Of a DNA stretch of 5,081 nt, positions 1 through 4,895 are shown in pieces. Each line of letters opens with the position of its first letter. Position 1 is the stretch's first letter. The stretch comes from CAYQDB01 sp964416195. Lineage in GTDB: Bacteria > Zixibacteria > MSB-5A5 > GN15 > FEB-12. Made by a program: the position numbers and the translations under genes. The notes beneath the pieces are model-generated. The model had not been told where the DNA came from. It searched no databases and saw nothing but the letters and a program-made list of their open reading frames with translations. The DNA lies in contig CAYQDB010000059.1 of the NCBI GenBank assembly GCA_964416195.1, forward strand, positions 1 to 5,081, in the 5' to 3' direction.

Positions 1-269
1 GGTTGTTCTTTGAAATACACGATCCGACCCAGGTTGACCGGCAGGGGCCGGATGTTGGGGACCAATATCGATCAGCGATCTTCTATGTCGACGACGGGCA
101 AAAGCAGACGGCAGTGATGCTCATCAAAATCCTTGAAGGCAAAGGCTATAACGTAGCGACCGAGCTTGTCAAGGTTGACACGTTCTGGGAGGCGGAAGAG
201 TATCATCAGGATTACTACGAACACACCGGCAAACAGCCTTATTGCCACTTTTATCAGAAGAGGTTTTAG
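1..269 (+). CDS. msrA: Peptide methionine sulfoxide reductase MsrA, C-terminal part (5' end outside window)
   Basis: MsrA reduces methionine-S-sulfoxide in proteins and free Met-S-sulfoxide back to methionine in the cytoplasm, using thioredoxin. The visible 88-89 residues carry the family landmarks in order: FFEIHDPTQ, then DRQGPDVG-QYRSAIFY, then the EEYHQDYYE motif whose tyrosine helps bind the sulfoxide, and a C-terminal PYCHFYQKRF tail with one cysteine that could be the resolving Cys. The reading frame is open to the left edge, so the TTG at position 3 is only an internal Leu codon; the catalytic GCFWG motif must lie upstream. No premature stop is present in the visible part, unlike the second copy near 2.0-2.35 kb, so this is the better candidate for the working gene. 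It ends TAG and is followed within 15 bp by a MITE-like palindromic element. Identification of the family is firm; whether the N-terminus is intact cannot be seen. Confidence 0.9.
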   Translation, partial: LFFEIHDPTQVDRQGPDVGDQYRSAIFYVDDGQKQTAVMLIKILEGKGYNVATELVKVDTFWEAEEYHQDYYEHTGKQPYCHFYQKRF

Positions 270-284
270 GATACATGACAGCAC

Positions 285-367
285 GTAGGGAAGGTCTCGC
301 AGAGACCTGCCAAAAAGAACATCATTGCAGGTCAATAGATGGCAGGTCTGTTCCAGACCTTCCCTAC
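285..367. mobile_element. MITE-like palindromic element, copy 1 (83 bp, no coding capacity)
   Basis: The ends are imperfect 27-nt inverted repeats: GTAGGGAAGGTCT, a 5-nt unmatched part, then AGACCTGCC on the left, and the complement on the right ending AGACCTTCCCTAC. Each arm is itself partly palindromic (AGGTCT..AGACCT), so the single strand could fold into a branched structure. An 82-bp near-identical copy lies at 2563-2644. Both copies share AC before the left end and AAAGACT after the right end, so the true element may be slightly longer. No clear target-site duplication is seen. Placement just after msrA means it may also act as a transcript-end hairpin. It could be a REP/BIME-type unit rather than a transposon derivative. 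Confidence 0.75.
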
Positions 368-395
368 AAAGACTATTCTACGTTACTGCGACATC

Positions 396-509
396 GTCAT
401 TCCCGTGAAAACGGGAATCCAGTGTTCCTGGCGTTTCAGATCCACTTCCTGTTGGGTGGTTGTGTACTCATAACTGCTTCCTCTGGATTCCTGCTTCCGC
501 AGGAATGAC
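396..509. repeat. Head-to-head pair of REP (dRS3-like) hairpins, copy 1
   Basis: Two 27-nt units lie in inverse orientation. The first (396-422) begins GTCATTCCCG and ends GGGAATCCAG; its stem ATTCCCGT/ACGGGAAT closes a GAAA loop. The second (483-509) begins CTGGATTCCTGC and ends GGAATGAC; its stem ATTCCTGC/GCAGGAAT closes a TTCC loop. The pair can also fold arm to arm, as in BIME-type REP doublets. The same units recur at 2396-2422, 2483-2509 and, singly, at 4791-4817. REP units with an ATTCCC-N8-GGGAAT core are known in several bacteria and can be moved by RAYT-type transposases; none is encoded here. Confidence 0.85.
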
Positions 510-530
510 TTTCAGTACACGGGTCAATGG

Positions 531-550
531 GGCAGATGAAAACATCTGCC
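531..550. repeat. Perfect 8-bp hairpin GGCAGATG/CATCTGCC, copy 1
   Basis: The arms GGCAGATG and CATCTGCC flank an AAAA loop. The counterpart at 2531-2550 keeps both arms and changes only the loop, to AGGA. There is no T-tract after it on either strand, so it is not a typical intrinsic terminator. Confidence 0.7.
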
Positions 551-556
551 GTCCAC

Positions 557-794
557 GTGAAGTATCGTCAATGATGGGGATTTCCCACAGCAGAGCTGTG
601 GGCTACCCGGTGAAAGTGTGTATCCGGTCCGCCACGACCTCTCTGGAGATTAATAAGGATAGATTATCTCTTGTCTTTGTTGCCATTCCACTGAAATATA
701 GCGAAAAATGCCTGCCTATCCACTGAAAAACCAACCCGGCGGTCCATTGCAGGACTCCTTGCCTCGGCAGCACAAATATGATAAGTTGGGCGCC
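557..794. other. Non-coding stretch between the duplicated segment and the aminotransferase gene
   Basis: There is no convincing gene here. It contains a perfect hairpin at 584-602 (CCCACAGC, loop AGA, GCTGTGGG), a direct repeat of 16 nt with two mismatches at 681-696 and 713-728 (TGCC..TCCACTGAAA) and an AT-rich patch at 650-700 where a promoter for the downstream gene would be expected. I could not settle on a -35/-10 pair. An ATG at 708 is in frame with the aminotransferase, but the 29 residues it would add are unlike the family. Confidence 0.5.
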
Positions 795-1916
795 ATGAAG
801 ACGAACTACCTCCATTGGTACAATGACCTCCATTTAGAGCTTCAGGGAAGAACGGACGCGCATCTGCTTCTCTCCAGCTCCGTGAGCGAACCGACGGAGT
901 TGCTCCGGCAACACGTGCAGCAATTTAGTAGCCAGAGAGCGGCTTCGTTTCAGCACCTGTCGCCCGCCTGGGAACATCCTGCGCTCGTAGCAAATATCGC
1001 GGAGCGTTATGGCATGGACGAGCGCAACATCGTTACGACCAACGGGGTCTCGAACGGCATTTACCTCATTTGTCGCGCTTTGCTGGACGAGCAGTCGCAC
1101 GTGATAATCGAATCACCGGTTTATGAACCACTTGTGGCATCGCCAGAGTTCATCGGGTCCGAAATCAGTTACGTCAGAAGGCGGCCGCCTGCATACCAGA
1201 TCGACCCTGAGGCCATCTCCCATGCCGTCAAACCACACACAAGACTGATCGTTGTCAGCAACCCGCACAACCCAAGCGGGGCATGTTTGGCTGATGATGC
1301 ATTGATAGCAATCGCCGCCCAGGCCCGGGCGGTCAATCCCGCGGTCATGGTCGTTGTTGATGAAGTATACCACGACTTTGTTGCTGACCGTCAGCCTCCG
1401 GCGGCGGCTCTGGATAATTGCTTCGTTTCCCTGAACAGCTTGACTAAAGTATATGGACTTGGCTGTCTCCACTGTGGTTGGATTATCGCCCCAAAGGACG
1501 TCGTGGCCAAAGTGCGACAGCTGCAAATGCTCGTCGAAGGCTCCTACGCCCGCCTTCTGGAAGCTATCTCAGCTTACGTGCTGGCCCGACTCGACCAATA
1601 CCTCCAGCACAGTAAAGCGGCAGTCGAGCGAAACCGGCCATTGATGCGGGAGTGCGCGGCAGTGCTCGTTGACAGGGGTATTCTGGCGGGCAGCGTGCCG
1701 GATCAGGGCTGTATTTACTTTCCGGAGGTAAGTGTCGGCTTGGAAGCCAACCAGTTCCCAAAGAGATTGGCCGGTGAGTATGGCGTCTACGTGGTGCCGG
1801 GACGGTTCTTTGGCGAACCGCGCCATGTGCGCATCGGCTTTGGTGGTCCCAGTGATAGCCTGGCCACCTCGCTTCAACACTTCACTGAAGCATGTTGTTC
1901 TCTGGTGAACAAATAG
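795..1916 (+). CDS. Pyridoxal-phosphate-dependent aminotransferase, class I/II (fold type I)
   Basis: The 373-residue product has the normal length and motif order of cytoplasmic class I/II aminotransferases (COG0436-like), which transfer an amino group between an amino acid and a 2-oxo acid through PLP. Landmarks, numbered from the ATG at 795: TTNGVSNG near residues 80-90 (phosphate-side loop), NPHNPSG with Asn156 and Asn159, DEVY with Asp189 and Tyr192 (pair with the PLP ring), SLTKVYGLG with Lys218 as the Schiff-base lysine, and HVRIGFGG with Arg346 as the substrate-carboxylate arginine. An odd point is that the usual Arg eight residues after the lysine, which holds the PLP phosphate, is His226 here (GCLHCGW). 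The ATG at 795 is preferred over the in-frame ATG at 708 because MKTNYLHWYNDLH fits the family N-terminus; no strong ribosome-binding site precedes either. The substrate cannot be told. The gene stands alone, bracketed by direct repeats. Confidence 0.88.
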   Translation: MKTNYLHWYNDLHLELQGRTDAHLLLSSSVSEPTELLRQHVQQFSSQRAASFQHLSPAWEHPALVANIAERYGMDERNIVTTNGVSNGIYLICRALLDEQSHVIIESPVYEPLVASPEFIGSEISYVRRRPPAYQIDPEAISHAVKPHTRLIVVSNPHNPSGACLADDALIAIAAQARAVNPAVMVVVDEVYHDFVADRQPPAAALDNCFVSLNSLTKVYGLGCLHCGWIIAPKDVVAKVRQLQMLVEGSYARLLEAISAYVLARLDQYLQHSKAAVERNRPLMRECAAVLVDRGILAGSVPDQGCIYFPEVSVGLEANQFPKRLAGEYGVYVVPGRFFGEPRHVRIGFGGPSDSLATSLQHFTEACCSLVNK

Positions 1917-1935
1917 GCAACGGCGACGCAGGCAG

Positions 1936-2346
1936 ATGGGCCGCGTCGACGGCTGTTGTCCGCACCTTCGAATATCAAGTGCCAACACGATGAGAGTGTG
2001 CAGCGGGGCTACCGGCCATGCCGAGACCATTGAGGTTGTTTTCGATCCCTCCAAAACGACGTTTGAGAAGTTGACCAGGCTGTTTTTTGAAATACACGAT
2101 CTGACCCAGGTTGACCGATAGGGGCCGGACGTCGGGCACCAATATCGTTCAGTGATTTTCTATGTCGACGATGGGCAAAAGCAGACGGCAGAGAAGCTCA
2201 TCAAAATCCTTGAAGGCAAAGGCTATAACGTAGCGACCGAGCTTGTCAAGGTTGACACGTTCTGGGAGGCGGAAGAGTATCATCAGGATTACTACGAACA
2301 CACCGGCAAACAGCCTTATTGCCACTTTTATCAGAAGAGGTTTTAG
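1936..2346 (+). pseudogene. msrA: Decayed second copy of msrA (truncated 5', in-frame amber)
   Basis: Recognisable MsrA sequence begins near 1996 with VCSGATGHAE, continues EVVFDPSKTTFEKL and RLFFEIHDLTQVDR, then meets a TAG at 2119-2121 where copy 1 has CAG (Gln). After the stop the same frame goes on, GPDVGHQYRS to EEYHQDYYEHTG and the C-terminal PYCHFYQKRF, ending TAG at 2346. The region before 1996 has at best a vague likeness to an MsrA N-terminus; the catalytic GCFWG motif and the VGY.GG segment are missing, so the nucleophilic cysteine is lost. The last 150 bp are identical to copy 1. It starts only 20 bp after the aminotransferase stop. A functional product is very unlikely; readthrough of the amber codon would still give a protein lacking the active site. 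The exact 5' boundary is uncertain. Confidence 0.85.
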
Positions 2347-2395
2347 AATCATTGGCGGAACCGATTCGGGTCCTGTTCTATGCTACTGCGACGCC

Positions 2396-2509
2396 GTCAT
2401 TCCCGTGAAAACGGGAATCCAGTGTTCTTGCCGTTTTATACCTACTTCCTGTTGAGTGGTTGTGTAGTCATTTTTGCTTCCTCTGGATTCCTGCTTCCGC
2501 AGGAATGAC
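2396..2509. repeat. Head-to-head pair of REP hairpins, copy 2
   Basis: Units at 2396-2422 and 2483-2509 are identical to those at 396-422 and 483-509. The spacer between them is the same length as in copy 1 but diverged in sequence. Confidence 0.85.
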
Positions 2510-2530
2510 TTTCAGTACACGGGTCAATGG

Positions 2531-2550
2531 GGCAGATGAGGACATCTGCC
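2531..2550. repeat. Perfect 8-bp hairpin GGCAGATG/CATCTGCC, copy 2
   Basis: The arms are identical to 531-550; the loop is AGGA instead of AAAA. Confidence 0.7.
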
Positions 2551-2556
2551 GCCCAC

Positions 2557-2644
2557 AAAAACGTAGGGAAGGTCTCGCAGAGACCTGCCAAAAAGAATAT
2601 CATTGCAGTCAGTAGATGGCAAGTCTGTTCCAGACCTTCCCTAC
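2557..2644 (-). terminator. Possible intrinsic terminator for the DUF3800-like gene, formed by the MITE-like element
   Basis: Read on the minus strand, the gene stops at 2653 and 8 bp later enters the long inverted repeat. The inverted repeat ends CCCTAC and is followed by G and five T (the A-run at 2557-2561 on the plus strand). A stable stem followed by a short U-run fits an intrinsic terminator, although the stem is longer and less perfect than usual. Confidence 0.4.
2563..2644. mobile_element. MITE-like palindromic element, copy 2 (82 bp)
   Basis: It has the same imperfect terminal inverted repeats as the element at 285-367 (GTAGGGAAGGTCT ... AGACCTTCCCTAC), with one base fewer and a few substitutions. 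It lies after the REP pair and hairpin, whereas copy 1 lies before the REP pair. Confidence 0.75.
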
Positions 2645-2652
2645 AAAGACTC

Positions 2653-3672
2653 TTACCAGTGAGGCAAATAGAGTAGTATTCTTTTGTCCAGTTCTCGATG
2701 CCAAAGATATTCACTCTTTCTGTTTGGAGATGAGAGATTCAGCACCCTGTAGAGTAGCGATCTGCCTTTTCCACTGTCCAAGACAATTGCAAACCTTTTC
2801 AATGTGTGAACTTCTTGGTCTGCAAACCAATCGAGGATAGTTATTGCCTTCCGGGATAGACCTGTTGAAATTGGTACCATGAGTGGTCTTCTTGGGATTG
2901 CACTGTGAGAAGCCAGTTCTGTTAACGCACCAGCGATAAGATCCGGAATAGCCACCAAATCTTCTATGGAACGGGAACCGTCATCGCACCTCGTACTTCC
3001 AAACCTTAGATGTCTCAGTTCATGCCTCAAATAATGGTTCATGATGTGTCCAACGAGTTTTGTAGCGTCAACTACTCTCGCATCATTTGCTACAAAATCA
3101 TCCTCGTCTGTAAAAATGAGGACATCTTGATTTACTGCTGACAGGCAAGACACCAGAAGCGCACAGAAGTTGACTACTCTGAGCAGTTTTTCACGTGTAA
3201 CGGGTTTCCATTTTGCGAATTGAGGGAATAGGGAGTTTTGCCAGACTCGTTCACAATGGTCTTCAAAAAGACTATCGATTCTCTTGTCTACCAGAATAGA
3301 CAATAGAAGCCCAGGAATCGTGTTTGCTGCTCTAAGAAAGGGGGTAAGTGCTTGTTGACGGTCTCTGTCATTGAGTGACTTGAATTCCATACGTCTGTTA
3401 CCATGTAAGAACTCTTTCCTCAGATCTTTTCTCATCTCATCCCAAAGCCAGCAAAAGGCCAGATCGGCAACAAGAAAAGAGTAACACTCATGAGAGGCTG
3501 ATTTATGTTGCCCACTGAAATCCGCAGCAACGATCAAAGTAGGTCCCAATCGTACAGAAGTAAGTAAGCCAGGAGAGCGTCCCTCTATTTCCGCTATCAT
3601 GTTGCTAATTCGGTTGGTGGGACCAAGATCGGGGCGCCCCAGCGGCCTCCAAATTGTCTCGTTCAATTCCAT
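2653..3672 (-). CDS. DUF3800-like protein of unknown function (possible RNase H-like fold)
   Basis: The product has 339 residues and is not recognised with certainty. The pattern recalls DUF3800 proteins, which are thought to have an RNase H-like fold. It has a hydrophobic strand ending in an acidic residue (LIVAADFSG, Asp51), an ordered helical middle (RRMEFKSLNDRDRQ, residues 93-105), a second strand with an acidic cluster (DVLIFTDEDD, Asp189-Asp192), and near residues 236-250 a SIEDLVAIPDLIAGAL motif like the C-terminal ADLIAG of DUF3800, with Asp244. These three acidic sites could form a metal site, but that is inference. About 90 further residues follow, ending LYLPHW. No signal peptide or clear membrane helix is seen, so it is probably cytoplasmic. 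The ATG at 3672 has a weak AGGA 13 bp upstream and a promoter candidate at 3724-3752. GC content is clearly lower than in the aminotransferase gene, suggesting transfer. Confidence 0.7.
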   Translation of the reverse strand: MELNETIWRPLGRPDLGPTNRISNMIAEIEGRSPGLLTSVRLGPTLIVAADFSGQHKSASHECYSFLVADLAFCWLWDEMRKDLRKEFLHGNRRMEFKSLNDRDRQQALTPFLRAANTIPGLLLSILVDKRIDSLFEDHCERVWQNSLFPQFAKWKPVTREKLLRVVNFCALLVSCLSAVNQDVLIFTDEDDFVANDARVVDATKLVGHIMNHYLRHELRHLRFGSTRCDDGSRSIEDLVAIPDLIAGALTELASHSAIPRRPLMVPISTGLSRKAITILDWFADQEVHTLKRFAIVLDSGKGRSLLYRVLNLSSPNRKSEYLWHRELDKRILLYLPHW

Positions 3673-3723
3673 TTTACACCGATTTTCCTACTGTGACATT
3701 CAAACCAACACGAATTAGAGATC

Positions 3724-3752
3724 ATAATACACCGAGTTTAACGATTTGCGAA
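3724..3752 (-). promoter_or_regulatory. Candidate sigma-70-type promoter for the DUF3800-like gene
   Basis: On the minus strand a -35-like TTCGCA (3747-3752) is separated by 17 bp from a -10-like TATTAT (3724-3729). Start of transcription would fall near 3717, giving a leader of about 45 nt. The same -35 hexamer and spacing occur before proS. Confidence 0.45.
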
Positions 3753-3856
3753 CCATTAGATTTATGTTCAATAGCGAGCAAACAAGGCGCTATACCCTTG
3801 TGGCCACAGATTTTTGTTTCACAGCAAAAGTGCTGGGTCTCAAGTCTACATGACTG

Positions 3857-4555
3857 TTAACCGGTTTCAATCACTGATTTATCAACCCTTTGTATCACTA
3901 GGTTTTTTTGGATCTTACTATCGTCATCTTCCCAAATGCCGTTCCAGTCAATCCTGAAAAAACACATATCCTTGGCGTCAAAATTATCCGCCCTGATAGC
4001 GAGACCAATTATCATAGATTCCTTAGGCTCAAGGGTTGCTTTGGAGAGTTCCCTTACTCCGTAAAACGACATTGTAAATTTCTTTGAGTTCTTGGAAATA
4101 TAGCCAAGATCCAGATCATCGTCTTTAGTGATATTTGGTGCCGTATCGTGCGCATATGCTGGTGCCCATGTTAACTGATTGTTATGGCTAGAATCTTGCT
4201 TAAACAAACCACTTGCGTCTTTTCTGAAAACCTGCCTTAAAACGACTCGAACATTTCTTGCAGTGGCCCATGTTCTTTTATTCTCAACAGTGAGGTGAAA
4301 CCACCGATCCATCTCCCCGTTTGGATACTTGACGATTACTCCGCTGTTATTCCTCATTCTGATTGCCAATTTCGGGCCCGGTCTTAGCTTGTCTTGCCAA
4401 ATCGCTATAGCAGCTAACAATAAAGTCCCTACTGCCTGATCAGACGAACGATAATAGAACCCCAGTTGTCTCCGGTTTCCATCTATATAATCCTCCTTAA
4501 AAGGTACCCACCCACAGATGTACTTGTTTTGCATCATGCTGAGGTCGATCCACAA
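3857..4555 (-). CDS. Uncharacterised protein with short hydrophobic N-terminal segment and beta-rich C-terminal domain
   Basis: The product has 232 residues. A hydrophobic stretch at about residues 41-53 (AVGTLLLAAIAIW) is followed by QDKLRPGPKLAIRMRN and a beta-rich region: WFHLTVENKRTWATARNVRVVL (residues 85-106), LDLGYIS (148-154), LEPKESMIIGLAIRADN (175-191) and RIDWNGIWEDDDSKIQKNLVI (201-221). I recall this layout (hydrophobic anchor, xPKL linker, beta-sandwich, closing ARADN / W-G-W-DD motif) from widespread hypothetical proteins; no function is known to me. The hydrophobic segment is short for a membrane helix, so anchoring is uncertain. Start: TTG at 4555 has AAGAAGG (4562-4568) six bases upstream and is preferred; ATG codons at 4537 and 4534 have no clear ribosome-binding site. 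The start lies 16 bp after the tRNA-Arg 3' end on the same strand. Low GC content and its place beside a tRNA suggest acquired DNA. Confidence 0.7.
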   Translation of the reverse strand: MWIDLSMMQNKYICGWVPFKEDYIDGNRRQLGFYYRSSDQAVGTLLLAAIAIWQDKLRPGPKLAIRMRNNSGVIVKYPNGEMDRWFHLTVENKRTWATARNVRVVLRQVFRKDASGLFKQDSSHNNQLTWAPAYAHDTAPNITKDDDLDLGYISKNSKKFTMSFYGVRELSKATLEPKESMIIGLAIRADNFDAKDMCFFRIDWNGIWEDDDSKIQKNLVIQRVDKSVIETG

Positions 4556-4561
4556 AGGATG

Positions 4562-4568
4562 CCTTCTT
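4562..4568 (-). promoter_or_regulatory. Ribosome-binding site supporting the TTG start at 4555
   Basis: AAGAAGG on the minus strand, six bases before TTG. It begins four bases downstream of the tRNA discriminator base, so the mRNA leader cannot have its own promoter between tRNA and gene. Confidence 0.45.
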
Positions 4569-4571
4569 ATA

Positions 4572-4643
4572 TACCCCCGTCGGGAATCGAACCCGAATGA
4601 CCGGCTCCGGAGGCCGGTGCGTTATCCATTACACCACGGGGGC
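4572..4643 (-). tRNA. tRNA-Arg (anticodon CCG)
   Basis: The minus strand folds as a full cloverleaf. The acceptor GCCCCCG pairs with CGGGGGT (first pair G-U), the D arm is GTGT/ACGC with the AATGGATA loop, and the anticodon stem CCGGC/GCCGG has loop CTCCGGA, giving anticodon CCG. The T arm is TCGGG/CCCGA with loop TTCGATT. The discriminator is A; CCA is not encoded (TAT follows) and would be added after transcription. It decodes CGG arginine codons. It points away from proS and towards the two low-GC genes, the usual position for acquired DNA at a tRNA 3' end. Confidence 0.95.
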
Positions 4644-4680
4644 TGACAAGCCTGTCTTACAGACAAGTCTGTTCTTCTGT

Positions 4681-4710
4681 TTTATTGCCCAAGCAATAGG
4701 CATTTGTCAT
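4681..4710 (-). promoter_or_regulatory. Weak promoter candidate for tRNA-Arg
   Basis: On the minus strand ATGACA (4705-4710), 18 bp, AATAAA (4681-4686). This would start transcription about 30 nt before the mature tRNA. A perfect TTGACA also occurs further upstream, near 4739-4744, but has no acceptable -10 partner. Confidence 0.3.
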
Positions 4711-4790
4711 AAACCTCCCTTAATCTATGTTCAGTAAGTTGTCAAAAGCAATAGATATTTGCCAGACCTAAGTGGGCTTGACCTACTTTA

Positions 4791-4817
4791 CTGGATTCCC
4801 GCCTTCGCGGGAATGAC
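4791..4817. repeat. Single REP (dRS3-like) unit
   Basis: A 27-nt unit starts CTGGATTCCCGCC and ends GGGAATGAC; stem ATTCCCGC/GCGGGAAT closes a CTTC loop. It is the same family and length as the paired units on the left of the window and has the orientation of the 483-509 unit. Confidence 0.85.
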
Positions 4818-4895
4818 ATTCTTAAGGGAGGTAGATGGCAATCTAGAAGTAGTTTTTTCGGTTGATATTAAACCGGGTCTCGCTATCTTAGTCAT

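Larger units (their letters stand above)
1..556 (+). repeat. Long direct repeat, copy 1 (msrA 3' end, REP pair, hairpin)
   Basis: This stretch recurs in the same orientation at 2078-2556. The shared content is the 3' part of msrA, the tail before the REP pair, the REP hairpin pair (396-509) and the 8-bp hairpin at 531-550. Similarity stops after the GTCCAC/GCCCAC at 556/2556. The left limit is outside the window. A MITE-like element interrupts this copy between msrA and the REP pair and is absent at that place in copy 2. Positions 120-269 match 2197-2346 without a mismatch, whereas positions 3-119 differ at about 14 sites. Confidence 0.9.
2078..2556 (+). repeat. Long direct repeat, copy 2
   Basis: This is the same-orientation counterpart of 1-556. 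The offset to copy 1 is 2077 bp in the msrA part and 2000 bp in the REP part; the change comes from the MITE-like element present only in copy 1 at that place, less a few lost bases. In the REP part (2396-2556) the hairpins match copy 1 exactly, while the roughly 50-bp spacer between them differs at about ten sites. Confidence 0.88.
2347..2652. other. Non-coding stretch with REP pair, hairpin and MITE-like element
   Basis: No gene is supported here. The order is: a 49-bp tail after the msrA pseudogene, the REP pair 2396-2509, the hairpin 2531-2550 and the MITE-like element 2563-2644. It separates the msrA pseudogene from the stop codon of the minus-strand DUF3800-like gene, so two transcription units converge on it. 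Confidence 0.6.

Noticed and set aside
396..509. CRISPR-like repeat array from the repeated 27-mers
   Set aside because: Units are palindromic, in opposite orientation, only two per locus, and the spacer is shared between loci; this is a REP doublet.
708..794. Upstream in-frame ATG giving a 29-residue longer aminotransferase
   Set aside because: The extra residues (proline- and glutamine-rich, no family likeness) overlap a short direct repeat; the ATG at 795 fits the family N-terminus.
1113..1526. 137-codon open frame on the minus strand inside the aminotransferase gene
   Set aside because: Antisense to conserved aminotransferase motifs; its translation shows no family features and is best explained as a shadow.
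1569..2054. 161-codon open frame on the minus strand over the aminotransferase 3' end and msrA pseudogene
   Set aside because: The plus-strand proteins are clearly recognisable here; the antisense translation is not protein-like.
3799..3808. Perfect 10-bp palindrome TGTGGCCACA as an operator of the DUF3800-like gene
   Set aside because: Single occurrence, short, and upstream of the promoter candidate; not enough to support a regulatory site.
4572..4643. tRNA-Arg 3' end as an integration (attachment) site
   Set aside because: I found no second copy of the tRNA 3' end in the window and no integrase gene, so an att pair cannot be claimed; the other end could lie outside.
4657..4710. Tiny 17-codon frame with GGGAGG before ATG on the minus strand, upstream of tRNA-Arg
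   Set aside because: Spacing to the ATG is too short, the segment is part of repeats, and it probably overlaps the tRNA promoter and leader.
4848..4876. Intrinsic terminator at the T-run and CGGTT/AACCG inverted repeat
   Set aside because: On the plus strand the T-run precedes the weak 5-bp stem, and on the minus strand the stem is followed by A residues, so neither strand gives a terminator.
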